A stretch of DNA of 20,462 nucleotides, taken from positions 1 through 20,462 of the forward strand of contig JAKZYH010000573.1 in assembly GCA_047514575.1 (NCBI GenBank), given 5' to 3'. This document shows positions 7,852 through 14,316 of this stretch, in pieces; positions within the stretch are counted from its first letter, which is position 1; each line of letters begins with the position of its first letter. A program made the position numbers and the translations under genes. The notes beneath the pieces are model-generated. The model made no database searches. It saw nothing but the letters and a program-made list of their open reading frames with translations, and had not been told where the DNA came from. The DNA is from CAUZIZ01 sp047514575. GTDB taxonomy: Bacteria; Acidobacteriota; UBA6911; RPQK01; JAJDTT01.

Positions 7852-10509
7852 ATGGGCAGTTTGTACTGGAAGCTTCGTGCTTCCCATCGCAATCGCGACG
7901 ACCTGTGTAAAGCGGTGGTGAAACGTCCATTCCGCATCAGAGTCCTTTCGATGGCCGGGCTCCTCCTCTGGTTGAGCGTGCCACTGGAACAGGTTCGAGG
8001 CGGCTCTGTGTCCCTCGCTTCAACGAGTCGTCAGGACTCGATGGCTGGTTTGATCTCGATACGGCTAGTGCCCGACACGCCCACGGTCAGGGGCAAGGGA
8101 TCCACCCAGCAGTTCGCAGTGCTGGCCAGCTTCTCCGACGGAGAGGAACGGGATCTGAGCTCCGATACCCAATTCTCCCTGACGAATACCAGGGTGGCGA
8201 AACTGCTGGGTAGCGGACGAATCCAAGCCGTCTCTGATGGCGAGACCGAACTGGTAGCCAGTGTGGGCGGACATCGGACCCAAACTTTGCTACGGGTTTT
8301 GGACTCGAGCCTGCAGCCTTCGTTCAGCTTCCAACGCGGCATTGGCGGGATCCTTACCCGTCGCGGTTGCAACGGAAGGGAGTGTCATGGCGGGCTGAAA
8401 GGAAAGGGCGGACTCAAGCTCTCCGTCAACGCAGCGCATCCGCGTGAGGACTACCGCTGGATCGCCAAAGGAGGAGTTTTTCAGGTCCTGACGGATGAGC
8501 CTGGCGAACCTATTATCCCTCGTGTCAACCTCGAGAATCCGGCAAAAAGCAAGCTTCTATTGAAGCCGACTCTGGACCTGCCTCACGGAGGTGGGCTGCG
8601 CTTGGAGAAGGAGTCAGCCGACTACGGCGCCATCCTGGAATGGATCCGCCGAGGAGCGCCTTTCGGAGCGCAAGCTGAGGCAACCCGGCCCAAGGTGGTC
8701 GGACTCGAAGTCCTTCCTGAGGGCGCTCTCTTGGAGTCGCGGCAGAGCCGGCAGCTGATCGTGACGGGCGTTTTTTCCGACGAGAGTACCGAAGATCTGA
8801 CACATCAGGTGTATTACGAGTCGAGCAGCCCTGGAGTGGCCGCGGTTTCCTCCAGTGGCGTGGTGACGGCCCATGGTTCAGGCGAGACCACCGTTGTCAT
8901 CAGGGGTGCCGGGTATGAGACCCGTGTTGGCATCGGTGTCGTGGGGACTCCGGTGGCCGACTATCCGAGTGTCGAGAGACGTAATTTCATTGATGAGAGG
9001 ATCTTCGCCAAACTTCGCCGGTTCAACATCGTTCCCTCACCGATATCTGATGATGGTGAGTTCCTGCGGCGGGTCTGTCTCGACCTGACAGGAAGTCTTC
9101 CACCGCCCAATCGGGTACGAGAGTTTCTGGCTGATAGAGACCCGGGGAAAAGGGAAAAACTCGTTGAAGTCCTGCTCGGTTCTCAGGAGTATGTCGACTA
9201 CTGGACCTTTCGCTTCGCAGACTTGTTCCGGGTCGCCGTATTTCCAGTAGGCATCAATCCGAAGTGGACTCAGGCATATTGGGAATGGATCCGAGACGCC
9301 ATCGAGCGCAATCGACCCTATGATGAATGGGTCAGGGAACGGGTCTCAGCACAGGGTTACAGCGCTCCCTCCCGTCACTATCTTCCTTATCTGGTGATCC
9401 CACCCCCGCAGAACATGATGGGAGAACAGGTCCGGGTGTTTATGGGCCGGCGTCTGGACTGTGCCCAATGTCACGATCACCCCTACGAACCCTGGAGTCA
9501 GGACCAGTTCTGGGGATTGACTGCTTTCTTCGGCTCGATGTTCAAGCTAGGCGGAAACCCTGAGTCGGTGATTTTTGACCATCCTGAGGGCAAGGAAGTC
9601 GCCGCAGATGTGCCCAGTCTGGTGGATATGCGCGTCCTTCACCCGAGGACGAAACAGGAAGTGCGGCCTACGCTTCTCGATGGCACTGCGGTGCCTTACA
9701 CTCCACGAAGCTTTCCACGGAAGGAACTGGCTCGCTGGATGACCTCTCACGAATACTTCGCCGAAGCCTCGGTGAACCGGATCTGGAGCTACTTCTTCGG
9801 TCGCGGCATCGTCGACCCGGTGGACGACTTCGGGAGCAGCAATCCGGCCACCCACCCAGCGCTCTTGAAGCAGCTGGCCCTGGACTTTTCTGAGAACGGA
9901 TATGACCTGCGGCGACTGTTCCGCCTGATCGTCAACTCGCGCACCTATCAGCTCTCTAGCGACGCGAATGAGACCAACCGGGAAGACCGGCTCAACTACT
10001 CCCATGCCCAGCCCCGAGCTCTCGACGCAGAGGTCTTGCTGGACGCCATCTGCGATCTCACCGGCGTCGCCGAGACCTTCAGTACGTCGCTTCCCGATGC
10101 AGATCAGGCTGGAGGGACGGCGCCCAGGGGGACGCGTGCGGTACAGCTGAAGGAGACGGACATCTACCACTCGAACTTCCTGGATCTCTACGGACGCCCG
10201 AATAGATTTTCGGTGCCGGAACGAGATGCCAAGCCCAACCTGAGCCAGGCCCTGCACATGCTGGTGGGGTCGACCTACAACGACAAGCTCTGGACCGAAG
10301 GTGCCAGAGTGCATAAAATGTACCGGGCCGGAGCAGGCAACCGGAGAATCATCGAAGAACTCTATCTGGCGGGTTTGAGCCGCTTCCCCTTGCAGCAAGA
10401 GGTGGAGGAGCTGGAGGGGCTGATCGAGCAAACTCCCAGCCGGGAGCAAGCGCTCCGAGATCTGCAGTGGGCCCTGGTCAGCTCCAGGGAGTTTGCGGAA
10501 AATCACTGA
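7852..10509 (+). CDS. Second planctomycete cytochrome-type protein: two Ig-like (BIG2) domains, DUF1549, DUF1553
   Basis: This 885-residue secreted protein begins 10 bases after the PPC gene, with AAGGAA just upstream of ATG. The n-region is long (about 35 residues), then comes a hydrophobic segment MAGLLLWLSVPLEQV; a later start is possible. Domain order: BIG2/Ig-like domain at about 65-150; a C-x4-C-H motif (C173-N-G-R-E-C178-H179, followed by GG and KGKGGLKLS), typical of this subfamily in place of PSCyt1; a second BIG2 domain at about 282-363 (FSDESTEDLT, VVTAHGSGETTVVI); DUF1549 at about 380-570 with heme motif C537-A-Q-C-H541 and DHPYEPW; then DUF1553 (RKELARWMTS, ASVNRIWSYFFGRGIVDPVDDFG). 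It is intact, unlike the first cytochrome gene of the run. A redox role is inferred from the heme motifs and the family; the substrate is unknown. Confidence 0.9.
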   Translation: MGSLYWKLRASHRNRDDLCKAVVKRPFRIRVLSMAGLLLWLSVPLEQVRGGSVSLASTSRQDSMAGLISIRLVPDTPTVRGKGSTQQFAVLASFSDGEERDLSSDTQFSLTNTRVAKLLGSGRIQAVSDGETELVASVGGHRTQTLLRVLDSSLQPSFSFQRGIGGILTRRGCNGRECHGGLKGKGGLKLSVNAAHPREDYRWIAKGGVFQVLTDEPGEPIIPRVNLENPAKSKLLLKPTLDLPHGGGLRLEKESADYGAILEWIRRGAPFGAQAEATRPKVVGLEVLPEGALLESRQSRQLIVTGVFSDESTEDLTHQVYYESSSPGVAAVSSSGVVTAHGSGETTVVIRGAGYETRVGIGVVGTPVADYPSVERRNFIDERIFAKLRRFNIVPSPISDDGEFLRRVCLDLTGSLPPPNRVREFLADRDPGKREKLVEVLLGSQEYVDYWTFRFADLFRVAVFPVGINPKWTQAYWEWIRDAIERNRPYDEWVRERVSAQGYSAPSRHYLPYLVIPPPQNMMGEQVRVFMGRRLDCAQCHDHPYEPWSQDQFWGLTAFFGSMFKLGGNPESVIFDHPEGKEVAADVPSLVDMRVLHPRTKQEVRPTLLDGTAVPYTPRSFPRKELARWMTSHEYFAEASVNRIWSYFFGRGIVDPVDDFGSSNPATHPALLKQLALDFSENGYDLRRLFRLIVNSRTYQLSSDANETNREDRLNYSHAQPRALDAEVLLDAICDLTGVAETFSTSLPDADQAGGTAPRGTRAVQLKETDIYHSNFLDLYGRPNRFSVPERDAKPNLSQALHMLVGSTYNDKLWTEGARVHKMYRAGAGNRRIIEELYLAGLSRFPLQQEVEELEGLIEQTPSREQALRDLQWALVSSREFAENH

Positions 10510-10522
10510 CTCGGGAATTGGA

Positions 10523-10601
10523 CGTGGCTTTGGCCTCCAGGCCGAAGTCTTGTTTTTTCCGAGCCTTTGGCTCGGACGGCGGCCTGGAGCCCACCGCCAC
10601 G
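10523..10601. repeat. Nested inverted repeat between cytochrome and DUF1501 genes
   Basis: Outer arms at 10523-10544 and 10580-10601 are 22 bases each and pair with three mismatches (CGTGGC and CTCCAGGCCG match exactly). Inside them is a perfect 7-bp hairpin, CCGAGCC-TTT-GGCTCGG, at 10559-10575. The T-run (TTTTTT) lies before the inner stem on the + strand, so the hairpin is not oriented as a + strand terminator, and on the - strand it would be followed by A's. It could be a dispersed palindromic repeat, an mRNA-stabilising or processing structure, or a MITE relic. It separates DUF1501 gene 2 from the upstream operon. Confidence 0.7.
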
Positions 10602-10631
10602 ATCCGGCCGGCGGGGGACTCGACTGGCGGG

Positions 10632-10654
10632 CTTACTAGAGATACACTGGTAAG
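10632..10654. promoter_or_regulatory. Imperfect dyad upstream of DUF1501 gene 2
   Basis: CTTACTAG (10632-10639) and CTGGTAAG (10647-10654) form an 8-base dyad with one mismatch and a 7-base spacer, about 45 bases before the DUF1501 start. It could be an operator or part of a promoter, since this gene has the longest upstream gap of the rightward run from 1323. I see no convincing -35/-10 pair, so this is a weak call. Confidence 0.2.
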
Positions 10655-10686
10655 AAGTTCACAGGGCATCGCGCCCCAACCACTTT

Positions 10687-10692
10687 GGGAGA
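10687..10692 (+). promoter_or_regulatory. Ribosome binding site fixing the GTG start of DUF1501 protein 2
   Basis: GGGAGA ends 7 bases before GTG 10700. The same frame is also open from a TTG at 10685, but that codon overlaps the Shine-Dalgarno sequence itself, so GTG 10700 is preferred. Confidence 0.6.
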
Positions 10693-10699
10693 CTCAGCC

Positions 10700-12037
10700 G
10701 TGTTGAAAAGAATTGGCTGTTTGAGTGCCACTGAAAGGGAATGGAATCGGCGCGATTTCGTTCGGGTCGGCTCACTCGGCTTCATGGGCTTACATTTGAG
10801 CCAGTTCTTGACATTGGAGGCCGCATTGGCGGGCTCGATCTCGAGCAGGCCCAAAGCTACCTCCTGCATTCTGGTGTGGCTCGAAGGAGGCCCCAGTCAG
10901 GTCGACACCTGGGACCCCAAGGCCAATAGCTCCTTCCGGCCTGTCTCCACGAATGTTCCTGGCATCCAGATCTCGGAGCTCCTGCCCAGGCTTGCCCGGC
11001 GGATGGACAAGCTAGCCCTGGTGCGCTCCATCACGTCGTTCGGAAACGATCATCCTCAGGCAGTCCACTATGCGGCCACCGGACACCGCCACAATCCCGC
11101 CATGCAGTTTCCCAGCTTTGGATCCATCGTGGGAAAAGAGTTGTCCCCAGCCAACAACATGCCTGCTTACGCACTGGTGCCGCGCTGGGAGCGGAGCCGA
11201 CAATATCAGGACTACTTCAAATCAGCCTTCCTGGGTCCAGACTATGATCCTATGTTGCTCCCAGACCCCTCTCGAGAGGACTTGAAGGTAGCCGACCTCA
11301 GTCTCCCCAAGACGCTGGCGCCCGCCTCTGTGGAGAACCGCCGCTCGTTCCTGGCGGCCCTGGACAAGGTCTACCGCCAGAAGGTGCAGGGCGTCGAACA
11401 CGCCAAGATGGACGCTTTTGTGCAGAAGGCCTGGGAGATGATCCTGACGCCGGCGGTAAGGGATGCCTTCGACTTGTCAAAGGAGTCGGAGAAAACCAGG
11501 GAAGCCTACGGCCGCGACACAGTGGGACAGAGCCTTCTGCTGGCGCGACGTCTGGTCGAGTCGGGAACCCGCTTCGTTACCGCCGCCGGCTTTCGCGGCA
11601 ACTCGTGGGACACCCATTCCAACAACGACGAAGGACATCGCGACCGACTCACGCCGCCGCTGGACCGGTCTTTGTCGGTGCTGATTGATGATCTGGTCGA
11701 GAGAGGCCTTTACGATTCGACGGTTCTGCTGGTCATGGGCGAATTCGGTCGCACACCCTATCACAACCCCGGCCTGGGCCGGGACCACTGGCCCCAGTGC
11801 TGGTCTCTGGCACTTGGTGGTGGCGGACTCCAAACCGGTGTGGTCATCGGTGAGAGCGACGAGCGAGGCGGTCAGGTGGTCGATCGTCCTGTCAGTCTGG
11901 GCGATGTATTTGCCACCATCTACAAAGCTCTCGGGATCGACTGGTCCAAGGAATACATGACCCCGGTTGGCCGCCCTATCAAGATCGCCAATGCCATCGA
12001 CGATGTCACTGGCGTACCCCTAGCAGAGCTGGTCTAG
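10700..12037 (+). CDS. DUF1501 domain protein 2 (Tat-exported)
   Basis: This 445-residue DUF1501 protein is the partner of the 885-residue cytochrome-type gene upstream. The N-terminus has a Tat-type motif, N-R17-R18-D-F, then a hydrophobic stretch (VGSLGFMGLHLSQFL). Family blocks are clear: ILVWLEGGPSQVDTWDPK, ISELLPRLARRMDKLALVRS, DTVGQSLLLARRLVESGTRFV, WDTHSNN, and the late VMGEFGRTP and GLGRDHWPQCWSLALGGGG. These match the superfamily metal-site regions seen in DUF1501 protein 1, but overall similarity between the two looks low, so they are distinct subfamilies and not a recent tandem duplication. GTG start and TAG stop. It is separated from the operon by 190 bp carrying a nested inverted repeat, so it may have its own promoter. 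Its reaction is unknown; extracytoplasmic action is inferred from the Tat signal. Confidence 0.92.
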   Translation: MLKRIGCLSATEREWNRRDFVRVGSLGFMGLHLSQFLTLEAALAGSISSRPKATSCILVWLEGGPSQVDTWDPKANSSFRPVSTNVPGIQISELLPRLARRMDKLALVRSITSFGNDHPQAVHYAATGHRHNPAMQFPSFGSIVGKELSPANNMPAYALVPRWERSRQYQDYFKSAFLGPDYDPMLLPDPSREDLKVADLSLPKTLAPASVENRRSFLAALDKVYRQKVQGVEHAKMDAFVQKAWEMILTPAVRDAFDLSKESEKTREAYGRDTVGQSLLLARRLVESGTRFVTAAGFRGNSWDTHSNNDEGHRDRLTPPLDRSLSVLIDDLVERGLYDSTVLLVMGEFGRTPYHNPGLGRDHWPQCWSLALGGGGLQTGVVIGESDERGGQVVDRPVSLGDVFATIYKALGIDWSKEYMTPVGRPIKIANAIDDVTGVPLAELV

Positions 12038-12062
12038 CAAACTTCCTTGAAAAGACGTCCTG

Positions 12063-12240
12063 AGGCTCTGCGCAAAAATAACTTGGCATTTTGGCATCTC
12101 ATGTTCACCTTCGGCCGCTCCTCAATCGCGAGATCCTCAACGTAGACCGGGCTACGCCTGCGGTTTCGCTCAATCGGTCGCGGCCAAATCTGGTGCAAAC
12201 CTGAGCGCCAATTCTACCAAGTTATTCTTGCGCAGACCCT
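12063..12240. mobile_element. MITE-like element with 26-bp terminal inverted repeats
   Basis: A 178-bp segment is bounded by inverted repeats at 12063-12088 and 12215-12240 that match at 23 of 26 positions (shared core TCTGCGCAA, then AATAACTTGG). The interior folds too: GGCCGC (12113-12118) pairs with GCGGCC (12180-12185), and CGTAG (12141-12145) pairs with CTACG (12152-12156). CTCAATCG is repeated directly at 12121 and 12169. No coding frame fits inside. This is the anatomy of a miniature inverted-repeat transposable element or a large structured palindromic repeat. I see no obvious target-site duplication next to the ends, and I cannot name the parental transposase. Confidence 0.65.
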
Positions 12241-12262
12241 AAGCTAATTTGGGTGACTGAGT

Positions 12263-12288
12263 TCGGCGCGGCGAATCGGCGCGGCAAA
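12263..12288. repeat. 13-bp tandem duplication
   Basis: TCGGCGCGGCGAA at 12263-12275 is followed directly by TCGGCGCGGCAAA at 12276-12288, with a single difference. It lies between the MITE-like element and the 32-bp repeats and is probably part of the same repeat-rich island. Confidence 0.75.
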
Positions 12289-12331
12289 CTTGAGGGGCGC
12301 GAGAAGCTCGGATTTCGGCCAGTCTGGGAGA

Positions 12332-12410
12332 GGGAAAAACAGCCTGTCCCCTTCTCGGGAGAGGGCAATACTCGAGCAAGGAAAAACAGTCTGTCCCTTT
12401 CTCGGGCAGG
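12332..12410. repeat. Two direct copies of a ~32-bp repeat (REP/RAYT-flank-like)
   Basis: Copies lie at 12332-12364 and 12379-12410. They share GAAAAACAG, CTGTCCC and TTCTCGGG at matching spacing, with a few substitutions, and are separated by a 14-base spacer. Read on the - strand each copy gives GGGACAG-x-CTGTTTTTCC. From general knowledge, GGGACAG...TTTTTC-type sequences occur around REP-associated Y1 transposase genes and as scattered copies in planctomycete and proteobacterial genomes, but no transposase is present here. The copies end about 40 bases before the sulfatase start. Confidence 0.65.
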
Positions 12411-12450
12411 ACACCCTTTCTGTGGATGATCCAAAACTGGAGCTTTGAAA

Positions 12451-13233
12451 GTGCGAGTTCGCATCCTTTTCATGACCGTAGTCCTGGCCGCGTTGGCTGC
12501 TGCTAATCAAGCCTTCTCAGCCGGGTTGGGACCTAACAGGCGGCCGAACATTGTCTTTATCCTCGCGGACGATATGGGATATTCGGACCTGGGGTGTTAT
12601 GGCGGCGAGATCGCTACGCCGAATCTGGATACGTTGGCGGCAGGGGGGCTGCGCTTTACCCAGTTCTATAACACTGCTCGCTGTTGGCCGACCCGTGCGG
12701 CCCTCCTGACCGGATACTACGCCCAACAGGTCCACCGCGATGAGCTGCCTGGTCTCGGTGGCGGAGGTCGGGGTGTCCGCCAAAAGTGGGCCCGGTTGTT
12801 GCCTGACTTACTCAAGCCGCTAGGCTATCGCAGCTACCACAGCGGTAAGTGGCACATCGATGGCAAGGTGCTCGCCGGTGGCTTTGATCGATCGCTGAAT
12901 ATGAAAAACCAGGGCAACTTCTTCACCGCCAAGGCCAATCTCATCGATGACATTCCCGTTGAACCCGCTGCCGATGAGTCTGGGTACTACGCCACCGTCG
13001 CTACGGCCGACCATGCGATCGATTGTCTGCGAGAGCACGCGGAAGAACATACCGATCGCCCTTTCTTTCAATACATCGCGTTCATCGCTCCACATTTTCC
13101 CCTGCACGCGCTACCGAGGGACATCGCGCGTTACCGGGAGAAATACCTCGACGGTTGGGATGCGTCGCCGACGCTTTGTTCGTCAGAAGGAGATGGGACT
13201 GCTCAACACGACGCTATCAAGGCTCGAACCTGA
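12451..13233 (+). CDS. Formylglycine-type sulfatase, N-terminal part (frameshifted gene)
   Basis: This is the N-terminal portion of an arylsulfatase-family (type I) sulfatase that would hydrolyse sulfate esters outside the cytoplasm. GTG 12451 is chosen because GGAG at 12439-12442 gives an 8-base spacer; an in-frame TTG at 12445 is the alternative. Residues 1-24 form a Sec signal peptide. The metal-binding block NIVFILADDMGYSDLGCYGG follows, then the sulfatase signature C-W-P-T-R with the formylglycine cysteine at codon 12682-12684 (C78), and SGKWH. The authentic sequence ends near GWD (13161); the last residues to the stop at 13233 are out of frame. The remainder continues in another frame from 13160. 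The gene sits just right of a repeat island and faces away from it. It is a pseudogene unless the frameshift is an assembly error. Confidence 0.85.
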   Translation: MRVRILFMTVVLAALAAANQAFSAGLGPNRRPNIVFILADDMGYSDLGCYGGEIATPNLDTLAAGGLRFTQFYNTARCWPTRAALLTGYYAQQVHRDELPGLGGGGRGVRQKWARLLPDLLKPLGYRSYHSGKWHIDGKVLAGGFDRSLNMKNQGNFFTAKANLIDDIPVEPAADESGYYATVATADHAIDCLREHAEEHTDRPFFQYIAFIAPHFPLHALPRDIARYREKYLDGWDASPTLCSSEGDGTAQHDAIKART

Positions 13234-14047
13234 GGTTGGGCCACCCCGTCACTTCCCCGACGCCCTGAAGAAGCTCGGCCGCGGCGAGATCAATCGCCCG
13301 CTGCCTTGGGACGAGTTGACCGATGAGCAGCGGCGCTTTCAGGCCATGAAGATGGCGATCCACGCCGCGATGGTAGACCGCATGGATCGCGAGATAGGTC
13401 GTGTGATCAAGCAGCTCAAGCTGATGGGCGCTTACGAGAATACGCTCGTCTTCTTTGCATCGGACAACGGTGCCAGTGCGGAGATCATCGTCCGTCACGG
13501 CGGTCATGATCCAGAAGCCACTCCGGGCAGCGCTGCCACTTATCTTTGTCTTGGCCCCGGTGCCTCCAGCGCATCGAATACGCCGTTCCGGCGCCACAAG
13601 ACCTGGGTTCACGAAGGCGGTATCAGTACGCCACTGGTTGTGCACTGGCCCAACGGCATTCGCGCAGCGGGGGAGCTGCGCCGCACGCCGGCTCACGTGA
13701 TCGATATCGTCCCCACGATTCTGGACGTGGTCGGCATTGAGAAGCCAACGAAGTGGGCCGGTGAGCCGATTCCGCCGGCGCCCGGCCAGAGCCTCGTCGC
13801 CGCGTTCGATCGGGATCGGGTGATCGATCGCGACTTCCTCTGGTGGATGCATGAGGGGAATCGCGCGATTCGTCTCGGTGACTGGAAACTGGTCGCAGCC
13901 AAGGGAGACCCATGGGAGCTCTACGATCTGTCGATGGACCGCGCCGAGTCCCAAGACCTGGCCAGTCAGCGACCCGATAAGGTGGAGGAGCTGAAAGCGG
14001 TTTGGGAACGCGAGCTCAAGAGGATGACCCGCCTTGCGTCGATGTGA
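13160..14047 (+). CDS. Formylglycine-type sulfatase, C-terminal part (frameshifted gene)
   Basis: This is the rest of the sulfatase in a frame shifted by one. ATG 13160 coincides with the break, and family-like sequence begins at RRRRFVRQKEMGLL. Later sulfatase blocks are present: MVDRMDREIGRVIKQL, the metal-site FFASDNGAS, KTWVHEGGISTPLVVHWPNGI, HVIDIVPTILDVVGI, and the C-terminal GDWKLVAAKGDPWELYDLSMDRAES. The 3' end (TGA) is complete. Relatives usually have two residues between GWD and the R-x-x-R-F/Y block, while only one base is present here, so a net loss of two or five bases, or gain of one, would explain the shift. The restored protein would have about 530 residues, normal for the family. 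The frame stays open upstream to 12947, but that part is only the shadow of the first fragment. Confidence 0.82.
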   Translation: MRRRRFVRQKEMGLLNTTLSRLEPEVGPPRHFPDALKKLGRGEINRPLPWDELTDEQRRFQAMKMAIHAAMVDRMDREIGRVIKQLKLMGAYENTLVFFASDNGASAEIIVRHGGHDPEATPGSAATYLCLGPGASSASNTPFRRHKTWVHEGGISTPLVVHWPNGIRAAGELRRTPAHVIDIVPTILDVVGIEKPTKWAGEPIPPAPGQSLVAAFDRDRVIDRDFLWWMHEGNRAIRLGDWKLVAAKGDPWELYDLSMDRAESQDLASQRPDKVEELKAVWERELKRMTRLASM

Positions 14048-14296
14048 GAGCGTGGGTGCTTGCTCCAAGTGTCCGCTGGTTATTGGCCATGAACTGGCAG
14101 TGCCGACCCGAGTGTTTATCCCCCGTATCCTAAGCGGTTTCCCCGCAATCTGCGACAGGATCATGTCGGAGACTGCTAGCTCTTGACGCTTGTCGAGGAA
14201 GCTGAAGACTCGTTGATCGAGGAAAAGTTCAAAAACCGATCAAGTCGCCTGTCTCAGCATGATGTAGTTTCGAAAGAGACTGATTCAGCGGCCTGG
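14048..14296. other. Intergenic region between convergent sulfatase and flavodoxin genes
   Basis: These 249 bases separate two convergent genes. I find no clear intrinsic terminator on either strand. A purine-rich open stretch on the + strand from 14183 is too short and unsupported to call. Confidence 0.4.
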
Positions 14297-14316
14297 CCGG
14301 ACTATCGATAGTCCGG
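14297..14316. repeat. Perfect 20-bp palindrome across the flavodoxin stop codon
   Basis: CCGGACTATCGATAGTCCGG is its own reverse complement over all 20 bases. It contains the last codons and TAG stop of the leftward flavodoxin-fold gene. It could fold as a 3'-end hairpin (small loop, no T-run following on the - strand) or serve as a binding site for a dimeric protein. Its position at the junction of convergent genes favours a transcript-end role, but chance within coding sequence is possible. Confidence 0.6.

Noticed and set aside
9547..10506. 319-residue leftward frame opposite the second cytochrome gene
   Set aside because: It is a shadow of the DUF1553-coding sequence with no family match that I can see.
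10559..10575. Intrinsic terminator for the cytochrome gene
   Set aside because: The stem is good, but the T-run precedes it on the + strand and no T-run follows on either strand in the needed orientation.
12332..12410. CRISPR-like array
   Set aside because: There are only two imperfect copies with a 14-base spacer and no cas genes; the unit looks like a REP-type repeat.
12222..12510. Two overlapping leftward frames (83 and 88 residues) across the repeat island
   Set aside because: They translate the inverted and direct repeats themselves and run into the sulfatase signal-peptide region; no codon bias or family supports them.
13217..14164. 315-residue leftward frame opposite the sulfatase C-terminal part
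   Set aside because: It is antisense to clearly conserved sulfatase blocks and has no motif of its own.
14183..14311. 42-residue + strand frame (TTG start) rich in Glu, ending in the 20-bp palindrome
   Set aside because: It is short, has no ribosome site and no known family, and its shared PDYR ending follows automatically from the palindrome. It may be a gene remnant, but that cannot be shown.
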